The notes under the pieces were generated by a model. The model did not search any database, had not been told where the DNA came from, and saw nothing but the letters and a program-made list of their open reading frames with translations. Shown here in pieces: positions 27,115-36,023 of a stretch of DNA of 64,000 nucleotides (the stretch's first letter is position 1; the number at the start of each line of letters is the position of its first letter). The DNA is from Sediminibacterium sp. C3 (GTDB taxonomy: Bacteria > Bacteroidota > Bacteroidia > Chitinophagales > Chitinophagaceae). Location of the stretch: the NCBI RefSeq assembly GCF_000508085.1, contig NZ_KI669560.1, positions 1,380,464-1,444,463 of the forward strand, given 5' to 3'. The position numbers and the translations under genes were made by a program.

Positions 27115-28623
27115 ATGAAAAAGCATATTAAAATATTATTCTCCCTGCTAACTATATCATCAATGTTATTGGTGCTTGCAGGTTGCAGTAAATTTCTTGA
27201 TCGTAAACCGCTAACTGCAACCCTTGATGATTTGAATCAAGGTGGTTTGGAAGGACAGGTTTATGGATTGTACAGTAACTTACGTAACAGTGCAGGTTTT
27301 ACCACCATTCCATGGTTGGCTATGCACGATTTCAGATCGGACGATTCTGAAAAAGGATCAGATCCTTCTGATGGAGCTGAATGGGTTGCTCCTTTTGACA
27401 GATACCAGTATGTAAAAGATCTTTGGGCTACCAATACCTACTGGGATGATCATTATGCACTAATTAATCTGGCAAATACTGCCATTCAAACTGCTGATTC
27501 ACTTAAATTGACTGATCCAGCCTCTGCTAATAATATTGCAGAAGCAAGATTTTTCAGAGCGTTCGCTTATTTTGATTTGGTTAGAAGTTTCGGAGACGTT
27601 CCTAAAATTGATTTCCGCGTTTATACTGCTTCTCAGGCCAATATTGCTAAATCACCGGCTTCTGCTATTTATGCACTGATAGATGCTGACCTTACTTATG
27701 CAGCTGCTAATCTACCAACTGTTTGGGGTAATCAATATCCGGGCAGACTTACCAGTGGTGCGGCAAAAACGCTGCATGCAAAAGCACATTTGTTCAGAGG
27801 AAACTGGTCTCAGGCATTGAGTTTGTCTCAACAGGTTATTTCTTCTGGCGTTTATTCTTTATATAGCAGTTACTATGGTATATTCAAGGATGCCGGAGAA
27901 AATAGTAGTGAGTCTATATTTGAAATTCAGGCATATGTAAGTCCAAATGGGTCTATTAATAATGGATGTCAGTATGCTACTACACAGGGTGTTCGTGGTT
28001 CCAATGCAAGCGGATGGAATTTAGGCTGGGGATGGAATACGCCTACCGATAATTTAGTAGGTGCTTATGAAGCTGGAGATGTTAGAAAAGGATCTACCAT
28101 TTTATTCTCTGGTCAGTCTGATGATCCATCAACGGGTGGTTATGGGAGAGTACTTCCCGGCTCTACTTTTGATGTGCCTGCTGGTCCTTTACCAAGAAAA
28201 TACTGGAATAAAAAGATTTATGCAGATCCTGCCTACAGAGCATCTACTGGTCAGTCCGATAATCCTAGCTGGATCAATAAGCGGGTATTTCGTTATGCGG
28301 ATGTATTGCTTATGGCAGCAGAATGTATGAATGAAATGGGTAATGGTGCACAATCTGCTCCTTTAGTTAATGCAGTTAGAAACAGAGCAGGGTTGACGGA
28401 TATCAGTTTTACCACACAATTGGCAATGCGTAATATTATTAAACAAGAGAGAAGAGTTGAGTTTGGTGTTGAAGGTGAGAGATTTTTTGATCTTGTAAGA
28501 TGGGGTGATGCACTTACTGTTCTTGGACCTTTGGGCTATACCAATAAATGTAGGTTCTATCCAATTCCTCAGCCTGCAATAGATAAATCAGGTGGTTTGC
28601 TGGTACAAAATCCAGAATGGTAA
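27115..28623 (+). CDS. RagB/SusD family nutrient-uptake outer-membrane lipoprotein
   Basis: 502-residue surface lipoprotein that lids the SusC channel and binds glycan. It has lipobox VLAGC (Cys24) followed by SKFLDRKP, a family signature, a helical TPR-like N-terminal region (NNIAEARFFRAFAYFDLVRSFGDVP), and the conserved C-terminal block NAVRNRAGLTDI, RRVEFGVEGERFFDLVRWGD and FYPIPQ. Partner of the SusC protein upstream. Confidence 0.96.
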   Translation: MKKHIKILFSLLTISSMLLVLAGCSKFLDRKPLTATLDDLNQGGLEGQVYGLYSNLRNSAGFTTIPWLAMHDFRSDDSEKGSDPSDGAEWVAPFDRYQYVKDLWATNTYWDDHYALINLANTAIQTADSLKLTDPASANNIAEARFFRAFAYFDLVRSFGDVPKIDFRVYTASQANIAKSPASAIYALIDADLTYAAANLPTVWGNQYPGRLTSGAAKTLHAKAHLFRGNWSQALSLSQQVISSGVYSLYSSYYGIFKDAGENSSESIFEIQAYVSPNGSINNGCQYATTQGVRGSNASGWNLGWGWNTPTDNLVGAYEAGDVRKGSTILFSGQSDDPSTGGYGRVLPGSTFDVPAGPLPRKYWNKKIYADPAYRASTGQSDNPSWINKRVFRYADVLLMAAECMNEMGNGAQSAPLVNAVRNRAGLTDISFTTQLAMRNIIKQERRVEFGVEGERFFDLVRWGDALTVLGPLGYTNKCRFYPIPQPAIDKSGGLLVQNPEW

Positions 28624-28660
28624 TTGTATTTTTTTAATGTTCACTCACAAAAAAAATGTA

Positions 28661-29497
28661 ATGAAAAATAATTTTAAAATATTTATCGCCGCTGCTATCG
28701 CATTGAACACATTTGTTTTAACAGGTTGTCAAAAAATGGATCGCCCGGCATTAGGAAACTATGTTAAAGATGCCAATCCCCCCGGTGGCCCATTAAAGTT
28801 TTATACGGCATTTGACGGAAGTACATCCAATCCATTGATGAATGCAGTAGATAGTATTAGAGCCACATTTGCTTCAGCCAATCCTTTGGCGTCTATTTCT
28901 GGTATTTCAGGAAAGGCAGTTCAGGGTGCTGATGGGAAAGCACTATTGTATCCATCTGCCAATGATTTTAAATCAACAAGCAGCTTCAGTATTGCTTTAT
29001 GGCTAAAAAATGCTGCCCAGGCCGGACGTACTGAGTTTCTGTTTTCATTGGTAGATGACACATATGGCTGGCATCACAGTGCGGCATTTGTTTTAGTAGA
29101 AAACCAGACAGCTACTAAGGCAACTATGAAATTTGGTTTAATGGATCAGTGGCTGGAAGGTGATTTTGTAAAACCAATGTTCGATGGTAATTGGCATCAT
29201 ATTGTATATGCTTATGACCATACTACCTCAAAAATGAATTATTATTTTGATGGTGCATTGGTAACTGGACTTACTCCAACACAAACTGATGCAAAGAATG
29301 CAGGCAATCCAAGAGGAGCTGTAAACTTTTCTCAGGCAACCAATTTGGTAATTGGTGGATGGAACAAGCATGCAAATATTACCGGACCAACTGATGGATG
29401 GATTAGTTCATTCACAGGGGCTATGGATCAGTTTAGATTATATGGCAAAGCATTGACTGCAACGGAAGTTGCTTCATTGTATGCAGCTAAACAATAG
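28661..29497 (+). CDS. LamG / concanavalin A-like surface lipoprotein, probable glycan-binding protein
   Basis: 278-residue lipoprotein (lipobox LTGC, Cys23). The mature part is a LamG-type beta-sandwich: KFYTAFDGSTSNP, ISGISGKAVQGADGKALLYP, TSSFSIALWLKNAAQ, GNWHHIVYAYDHTTSKMNYYFDG and FTGAMDQFRLYGKALTATEV. There are no catalytic residues of a glycosidase. Position after susD suggests a surface glycan-binding protein (SusE-like role). The frame is open to 28592 inside susD, but the signal peptide starts at the ATG at 28661. Confidence 0.88.
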   Translation: MKNNFKIFIAAAIALNTFVLTGCQKMDRPALGNYVKDANPPGGPLKFYTAFDGSTSNPLMNAVDSIRATFASANPLASISGISGKAVQGADGKALLYPSANDFKSTSSFSIALWLKNAAQAGRTEFLFSLVDDTYGWHHSAAFVLVENQTATKATMKFGLMDQWLEGDFVKPMFDGNWHHIVYAYDHTTSKMNYYFDGALVTGLTPTQTDAKNAGNPRGAVNFSQATNLVIGGWNKHANITGPTDGWISSFTGAMDQFRLYGKALTATEVASLYAAKQ

Positions 29498-29519
29498 TTA
29501 TTGGCAGTTTAATGATAAG

Positions 29520-29554
29520 GTAAAGGGCTGGTCATATTTGAATCAGTCCTTTAC
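29520..29554 (+). terminator. Hairpin between the binding and enzyme halves of the PUL
   Basis: GTAAAGG-G-CTG pairs with CAG-T-CCTTTAC across a 13-base loop. Only a weak TGTTTA follows, so read-through is likely. It could lower expression of the enzyme genes relative to susCD, or protect the upstream mRNA. Confidence 0.4.
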
Positions 29555-29573
29555 TGTTTAATATAGAGATAGT

Positions 29574-32500
29574 ATGAGAATAGGTAAATTTAGTTTAACA
29601 TCTGCCTTTTCGGTAGTGATTAGCATGCTAATCTTATTGCTTTCCTGTAAAAATGGTAATCAAAAGTTTACTCAGGTTTCTTCTTCTGTTTCCAATATAG
29701 ATTTTACAAATGAGATAAAAGAAAGAGATGGGCTAAGCATCCTGTATTATCTTTATTTCTATAATGGCGGAGGCGTAGCTACGGGAGATATTAATAATGA
29801 TGGTTTGATTGATATTTATTTTACGGCTAATAGTAAAGGCAGCAATAAATTATACCTGAATAAGGGAAATTTTGTATTTGAAGACATTACGAAGCAGGCA
29901 GGAGTGGCTGGAATTTCTGATTGGTGTTCTGGTGTTACGATGGCTGATGTGAATGCCGATGGATTGTTGGATATCTATGTTTCAACAGTGAGCAATAAAT
30001 ATGGTCTTAAAGGACATAACGAGTTATACATAAATAAAGGGGAAAATGTATTTGAAGAACAGTCTGAAAAGTACAATTTAAATACAGCTTGTTTTAGTAC
30101 TCAATCTGTTTTCTTTGATTATGATCGCGACGGTGATTTAGATTGTTTTATTCTTAATCAATCTCATAAGCCACATTCCAATGTAATAAATGTTGTTAAT
30201 AGAAATGTATATGATTCTTTATCCGGAGATAGACTGTATAGAAACGATTTGAATGCGACCGGAAAGTTTACGGATGTATCTGCTAATGCAGGTATATTTC
30301 AGAGTAATCTGGGTTATGGTCTGGGTGTAGCTATTGCAGATCTTAATAATGATGGATGGGATGATATTTATGTTGGAAACGACTTTCATGAGAACGACTA
30401 TTATTATGTGAACAATCAAAATGGTACATTTTCCGAAATGGGGTCTAATCATTTCAGACACTACAGCAGGTTCAGTATGGGGAATGATGTTGCTGATTAT
30501 AATAATGATGGTCAATTGGATTTGATTACAGTAGATATGTTGCCAAAGGATGAAAAAATTCTCAAGACATATGGTAGCGATGAAAATATGGACATCTACA
30601 ATTTTAAAATTGATAGAAATGGCTATCAAAAGCAATTTTCAAAAAATGTTCTGCAAACCAACAATGGTAATGGGATTTCATTTACCGACAATAGCATTTT
30701 GAGTGGGGTGTCAGCAACTGACTGGAGCTGGGCTCCTCTATTTGCAGATTTTGATAATGATGGTAAGAAGGATTTGTTTATTTCAAGTGGAATTGTAAAA
30801 AGACCAGTAGACCTGGATTATGTTCAATTTGTAAGTGATATGAAGTCTAATAAGGGGCTAGATATTACTGATAAATTTGATCAGGAAGTTATTGATAAAA
30901 TGCCTGATGGGGCAAGTCATCCCTTTCTTTTTAAGGGAGATGGTAAAATGGAATTTACAGATGTTAGTGAAGATTGGGGAATAGCCAAATTGAAAGGATA
31001 CTTTACCGGTTCGTCCTACGCTGATTTAAACAATGATGGATTACTCGATCTTGTGATTAATCCAATAAATGCACCGGCTGTTATTTTGAAGAATATTCAT
31101 GCCAATACCAATCATCTTGCTTTTTCATTTAAAGGAAACAATGCAAATACTTTTGGAATTGGGGCAAAAGTATATTTGTTTCAGGGTGCTGAATTGCAGT
31201 ATCAGCAACTAATGTTGACAAGGGGGTTTCAATCTTCTAGTACACCTTTTTTACACTTTGGTTTAGCCGATGGAAAACTGCCTGACAGTATTCTGGTGAT
31301 TTGGCCCAATCAGCAATATCAAGTGATTAAATCTAATATCAAATCTGGTTTGATGAAAGTGGATCAGATCAACGCCAAAGGGAATTTTGTGTACAACGAA
31401 TTCTTTAAGAAACAACCATCTGATTTAACCAATATTACCAATCAGGTAAACCTGAACTGGCAACATAAAGAGAATGATTTTATTGACCAGAACAGGCAAT
31501 ATTTAATACCTCACAAACAATCTACCAGAGGACCTAAGTTGACCGTTGCCGATATTAATAAGGATGGGCTGGATGATTTTTTTGTTTGTGGAGCTTCAGA
31601 GCAACCCAACGTAATAATGATTCAAAAAAAAGATGGGGGTTTTTCACAACTGATATTGCCGAATGCGGGAATGTCTTTGCATGCTGAAAAAGTAGATGCA
31701 AATTTCTTTGATGCCAATAAGGATGGATACCCCGACTTATATATTGTAAGTGGTGGGAATCAGTACGATGATGGTAACCCTGCATTGCTCGACCACTTTT
31801 ATTTGAATGATAAAAAAGGGGGATTTATGGTGGCTGACAGTCTTATTCCTTCCTTGGCTTATAATAAGTCTTCTCTTACTCATGCTGATTATGATAAAGA
31901 TGGGGATATTGATCTTTTTGTTACTGGTTTGGCCAATGCCAAAATGTTTGGTATTCCACAGTCCTCCTATTTATTGTTGAATGACGGGAATGGAAAGTTT
32001 TCATTAGCGAATAAAAACACAATTGATGCAACGGCTTTGGGCATTGCAACCAGTTCAACTACAATCGATTTTAATAAAGACGGATGGCAAGATATTGTAG
32101 TAACAGGGGAGTGGATGAATATTACATTGTTTGAAAATGCCAAAGGAAAATTTATTAAAAAAGAGATTGCAGGAACAAGCGGATTGTGGCAATCTGTCTT
32201 TTCTGCTGATATTAACGGAGACGGGTATATAGATTTTTTTGCAGGAAACTGGGGCGAAAACAGTAAGCTCAATGTTTCAAAAAATAATCCGCTAAAGTTA
32301 TACATCAAAGATTTTGATTCTAATGGATCTGTTGAGCAAATATTATGCTATACGAGAGAAGGGAAGGAATACACTTTTTTGGCAAAAGATGAGTTGGAAA
32401 GGGCCCTGCCTGTTTTAAAAAAAGCTTATTTAAAATACAGTGAGGTAGCAGGGAAAACAGTTCAGTATATGTTCTATGATTTATTCAAGGATTATCAGGA

Positions 32501-32867
32501 GTTAAAAGTGGAAACACTGAGTACTTCCTATTTTATTAACGATACAAAGGGAGGGTTTATTCAACATTCCTTGCCAAAACAATTACAGCTTGCGCCTGTT
32601 TTTTCATTTACCTCTTTATCAAATGGGAAGCTGCCATTGTATTTAGCCTGTGGGAATTTTTATGGTGTTATACCTTACGAGGGACAATATGATGGATTGT
32701 ATCCTACGGCTTTTTCCATAGATAAGCAATTGGTTTCTGTTTCTAAAGAAAATTCTTTCAATGAATTGGTTGGTGAATTTCGGGATGCCAAATGGATTAT
32801 GGGTAAAGATGGCAAGAAAATATTGGTGATATCCAGGAATAACAATTCGTTATTATTCTTTCAATAA
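29574..32867 (+). CDS. FG-GAP/VCBS repeat and ASPIC-UnbV domain lipoprotein
   Basis: 1097-residue surface lipoprotein (lipobox LLSC, Cys25). It is made of repeated calcium-binding FG-GAP/VCBS blades with motifs such as GDINNDGLIDIYFTAN, ADLNNDGWDDIYVGND, ADFDNDGKKDLFISSG and ADINKDGLDDFFVCG, arranged as two propellers flanking an ASPIC/UnbV domain (RGFQSSSTPFLHFGLADGK and DSILVIWPNQQYQVI, about residues 540-600). The family (CRTAC1-like) has no proven biochemical role; calcium-dependent binding to glycan or protein is the likely function. It sits in the PUL, 12 bases before the GH30 gene. Confidence 0.88.
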   Translation: MRIGKFSLTSAFSVVISMLILLLSCKNGNQKFTQVSSSVSNIDFTNEIKERDGLSILYYLYFYNGGGVATGDINNDGLIDIYFTANSKGSNKLYLNKGNFVFEDITKQAGVAGISDWCSGVTMADVNADGLLDIYVSTVSNKYGLKGHNELYINKGENVFEEQSEKYNLNTACFSTQSVFFDYDRDGDLDCFILNQSHKPHSNVINVVNRNVYDSLSGDRLYRNDLNATGKFTDVSANAGIFQSNLGYGLGVAIADLNNDGWDDIYVGNDFHENDYYYVNNQNGTFSEMGSNHFRHYSRFSMGNDVADYNNDGQLDLITVDMLPKDEKILKTYGSDENMDIYNFKIDRNGYQKQFSKNVLQTNNGNGISFTDNSILSGVSATDWSWAPLFADFDNDGKKDLFISSGIVKRPVDLDYVQFVSDMKSNKGLDITDKFDQEVIDKMPDGASHPFLFKGDGKMEFTDVSEDWGIAKLKGYFTGSSYADLNNDGLLDLVINPINAPAVILKNIHANTNHLAFSFKGNNANTFGIGAKVYLFQGAELQYQQLMLTRGFQSSSTPFLHFGLADGKLPDSILVIWPNQQYQVIKSNIKSGLMKVDQINAKGNFVYNEFFKKQPSDLTNITNQVNLNWQHKENDFIDQNRQYLIPHKQSTRGPKLTVADINKDGLDDFFVCGASEQPNVIMIQKKDGGFSQLILPNAGMSLHAEKVDANFFDANKDGYPDLYIVSGGNQYDDGNPALLDHFYLNDKKGGFMVADSLIPSLAYNKSSLTHADYDKDGDIDLFVTGLANAKMFGIPQSSYLLLNDGNGKFSLANKNTIDATALGIATSSTTIDFNKDGWQDIVVTGEWMNITLFENAKGKFIKKEIAGTSGLWQSVFSADINGDGYIDFFAGNWGENSKLNVSKNNPLKLYIKDFDSNGSVEQILCYTREGKEYTFLAKDELERALPVLKKAYLKYSEVAGKTVQYMFYDLFKDYQELKVETLSTSYFINDTKGGFIQHSLPKQLQLAPVFSFTSLSNGKLPLYLACGNFYGVIPYEGQYDGLYPTAFSIDKQLVSVSKENSFNELVGEFRDAKWIMGKDGKKILVISRNNNSLLFFQ

Positions 32868-32899
32868 ATATAATTATCGTGAATCTGAATTTTATCCTT

Positions 32900-34312
32900 A
32901 TGAAGCAAATGTCTTTTTTGGGAATAGCCATATTCTCTTTTTTCTGTGCAAAGAAACAGGAAGTGAATATTGACGCACCGGCCACGGAAACTGTTTTTTA
33001 TTGGGTTACAAATGCTGATCAATCTGTACTTTTAAAGAAGCAGACTATTGCTTTGTTCACAGGGAATGTAAATAATGCGCATCCTGTTATTGATATTGAT
33101 AGCTCTCAACGCTTTCAGGAGATAGACGGATTTGGGTATACTTTAACTGGAGGAAGTGCTTACCTTATTAACCAAATGGATGCAGGGACCAGATTGAGTT
33201 TACTGAAAGAATTGTTTGGGAACTCAGAAGATGCTATTGGTATTTCTTATCTCAGAATCAGTATTGGAGCTTCTGATCTTAGTCAGACTGTTTTTAGTTA
33301 CAATGACCTTCCAGCTGGTCAAACGGACACCATGTTGAATCAATTTTCTCTTTCCATGGATACAATAGATCTTATACCAATAATAAAACAAATACAAGCG
33401 ATTAATCCTACAATTAAGTTCATGGGCTCACCCTGGAGTCCACCCGTATGGATGAAAAGTAATCAAAGCAGTATTGGTGGTTTTTTACTACCTAAATATT
33501 ATAGTGTTTATGCCAACTATTTTGTTAAATATCTGCAGACAATGAAACAAAGAGGTATTGAGGTTGATGCCATCACTATTCAGAATGAACCTCAGCACGG
33601 AGGTAATAACCCCAGCCTTTTAATGTCTGCTTCTGAACAGGCAGATTTTATCAAGAATCATTTAGGGCCAGCTTTCAAGAAGAATAAGATAACTACAAAA
33701 GTTATTATCTGGGACCATAATTGTGACAATCCAAACTATCCTATTTCAATATTGAATGACCCTGAAGCCAAGCAGTATATAGATGGATCTGCCTTTCATT
33801 TGTATAGTGGAGATATCAGTGCTTTATCAGTAGTTAAAGCGGCTCATCCAGATAAGGCAATTTATTTTACAGAACAGTGGACTGGTAAAAACGGTCAATT
33901 TGGAGGAGATTTAATGTGGCATATTAAAAACGTTATCATTGGTTCTGTACGTAATCATAGTAAAGTTGCGTTGGAATGGAATTTAGCAAATACCCCTGAT
34001 TTATCTATGCATACCCCTGGCGGTTGTACTGAGTGTAAGGGCGCACTGAACATTTTTGGTTCTACCGTAACCAGAAATGTGAGTTATTATATTATTGCCC
34101 ATGCCTCTAAATTTGTTCCAGCTGGTTCTGTTAGAATTGCATCTAGTTTTGCCGGTGACTTCTATTCAGCCGCTTTCATTACTCCTACCGGAAAGAAAGT
34201 AGTTATTGTACTAAACAGTGGATCTAAAACAGCTAGCTTCAATATTCGGCATGCTCAGAAATGGCTGAGCGCAGAATTAAACGCAGGGGCAGTTGCTACT
34301 TTTGTAATTTAA
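32900..34312 (+). CDS. Glycoside hydrolase family 30 glucanase
   Basis: 470-residue retaining glycosidase. Family motifs: EIDGFGYTLTGGSAYLI, ISYLRISIGASDLS, MGSPWSPPVWMKSN, acid/base glutamate in TIQNEPQHGG (Glu230) and nucleophile in FTEQWTG (Glu325), then a C-terminal beta-domain. GH30 members with this layout include beta-1,6-glucanases, glucosylceramidases and xylanases; beta-1,6-glucan is favoured by the neighbours but not proven. The N-terminus (IAIFSFFCAKK) may be a relaxed lipobox, putting the enzyme on the surface. An in-frame GTG at 32879 is an alternative start; the ATG at 32900 starts at the signal. Confidence 0.92.
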   Translation: MKQMSFLGIAIFSFFCAKKQEVNIDAPATETVFYWVTNADQSVLLKKQTIALFTGNVNNAHPVIDIDSSQRFQEIDGFGYTLTGGSAYLINQMDAGTRLSLLKELFGNSEDAIGISYLRISIGASDLSQTVFSYNDLPAGQTDTMLNQFSLSMDTIDLIPIIKQIQAINPTIKFMGSPWSPPVWMKSNQSSIGGFLLPKYYSVYANYFVKYLQTMKQRGIEVDAITIQNEPQHGGNNPSLLMSASEQADFIKNHLGPAFKKNKITTKVIIWDHNCDNPNYPISILNDPEAKQYIDGSAFHLYSGDISALSVVKAAHPDKAIYFTEQWTGKNGQFGGDLMWHIKNVIIGSVRNHSKVALEWNLANTPDLSMHTPGGCTECKGALNIFGSTVTRNVSYYIIAHASKFVPAGSVRIASSFAGDFYSAAFITPTGKKVVIVLNSGSKTASFNIRHAQKWLSAELNAGAVATFVI

Positions 34313-34324
34313 CTATCTGGAATA

Positions 34325-36007
34325 ATGAGATTTTTCTTATTTAATTTTATTGGTCTTTTTTGTAGTGTTGCATTTTTTACATCTTGTAAAAAAGCTGCAA
34401 GTAACCAATCAAATGAGGTGGTAAATAATACGCCATTTCTTTTAGCAGGCAGTAGTATAAATGGCGAGAGTTTTTCAAAAGACCTTATCAGTTATGATGT
34501 GAATACAACACCGAATATTGTATTACGGTTTAATAAGAAAATAAACAGAACAATTGCTGCCAATGCCATAGTATTACTGAAGAATGGTAATGAATCGGTA
34601 AAGCTTAACTACAGTTTTCTTCAAAATGATAGTGCAGTTTCCATTGTTGCTCAGGCATCGCTGGCTTATTTAACTAAGTATATTCTTTCTATAGATAATA
34701 GTTTGCAATCTGAAAGTAAACAGACGCTTTCTATACCAGTTTCAATGGGTTTTATCACCACTATGGATTCTACTGATAAATTTCCTGTTCTTACAGAAGC
34801 AGCTTTACTAGACACTGCTCAAAAAGCAACATTTAATTATTTCTGGAATTTTGGTCATCCAATATCAGGAATGGCAAGGGAAAGAAATACTTCAGGTGAT
34901 ATTGTTACATCGGGGGGGACGGGTTTTGGTATTATGGCATTGGTAGTGGCTGTTGAGCGAAATTTCATTTCACGTTCAGAGGGTCTCGCAAGAATGAAGA
35001 CCATTGTATCTTTTCTTCAAAATAAAGCAAAACGTTTTCATGGTGCTTTTCCTCATTGGTTAAACGGGATTACCGGAGATGTTGTTCCGTTTAGTATAAA
35101 AGATAATGGAGCAGACCTTGTTGAAACTTCTTTTCTAATTGCAGGACTCTTAAGCGCAAGAATGTATTTTTCAGGTTTAAATACAGAAGAATCCACTCTT
35201 CGAAACAATATTAATTTAATCTGGGATGCAGTAGACTGGAATTGGTTCCGCCAGAACAATCAGCAAACTTTATATTGGCACTGGAGTCCAGATTATCAAT
35301 GGGATTTGAATCTGAAAATATCAGGTTGGAATGAATGTCTCATAACCTATGTGCTTGCTGCCTCTTCCAATACCAATGCAATTCCACGTGAGACCTATCT
35401 GAATGGTTTTGCCAGAAATGGTTCAATGAAGAACAATGCAGTTTATTATAATTACAAATTGCCACTTGGTCCGGAGCTGGGAGGTCCTTTATTTTTATCT
35501 CAATACAGTTTTCTTGGGATTGATCCCCGTGGACTTTCTGACCCCTTTGCTGATTATCAGGAACAAGTGGTGAACCATAGTTTAATCAATTATAATTATT
35601 GTATTAACAATCCCAAAATGTATTGGGGTTATAGCCAGAACTGTTGGGGATTAAGCGCTTCGGATATACCCAATGGTTATTCCGCCAGTTCACCTACGAA
35701 TGATCTGGGTGTAATAGCACCTACAGCCGCTTTGTCAGCATTCCCGTTTACACCTAAGGAAAGTATGCAGGCCTTGAAATTTTTTTATTATAAGCTAGGC
35801 GATAAGTTGTGGACAGAATACGGTTTTGTCGATGCTTTTAAATTACAGGATTTGTGGTTTTCTACTTCTACCTTAGCTATTGATCAGGGTCCTTCTATTA
35901 TTATGATTGAGAATTATCGATCAGGATTAATTTGGAAACTATTTACGGCTTGCCCGGAAATTAAAAACGGTTTGAAAAAATTAGGCTTTACTGCCCCCTA
36001 TTTATAA
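34325..36007 (+). CDS. GH144-like glucanase ('glucoamylase family' lipoprotein) with N-terminal Ig-like domain
   Basis: 560-residue lipoprotein (FFTSC, Cys21). Residues about 40-150 look like a bacterial Ig-like domain (NIVLRFNKKINRTIAANAIV). The rest is an (alpha/alpha)6 barrel: QKATFNYFWNFGHPISGMAR, TSGGTGFGIMALVVAVER, LVETSFLIAGLLSARMYF, LYWHWSPDYQWD and WGLSASDIPNGYSA. This matches the family that includes endo-beta-1,2-glucanase of Chitinophaga (GH144). The exact family and linkage were not verified. It is 12 bases after the GH30 gene, so cotranscribed. Confidence 0.82.
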   Translation: MRFFLFNFIGLFCSVAFFTSCKKAASNQSNEVVNNTPFLLAGSSINGESFSKDLISYDVNTTPNIVLRFNKKINRTIAANAIVLLKNGNESVKLNYSFLQNDSAVSIVAQASLAYLTKYILSIDNSLQSESKQTLSIPVSMGFITTMDSTDKFPVLTEAALLDTAQKATFNYFWNFGHPISGMARERNTSGDIVTSGGTGFGIMALVVAVERNFISRSEGLARMKTIVSFLQNKAKRFHGAFPHWLNGITGDVVPFSIKDNGADLVETSFLIAGLLSARMYFSGLNTEESTLRNNINLIWDAVDWNWFRQNNQQTLYWHWSPDYQWDLNLKISGWNECLITYVLAASSNTNAIPRETYLNGFARNGSMKNNAVYYNYKLPLGPELGGPLFLSQYSFLGIDPRGLSDPFADYQEQVVNHSLINYNYCINNPKMYWGYSQNCWGLSASDIPNGYSASSPTNDLGVIAPTAALSAFPFTPKESMQALKFFYYKLGDKLWTEYGFVDAFKLQDLWFSTSTLAIDQGPSIIMIENYRSGLIWKLFTACPEIKNGLKKLGFTAPYL

Positions 36008-36023
36008 TAAATGAAATTGAATA

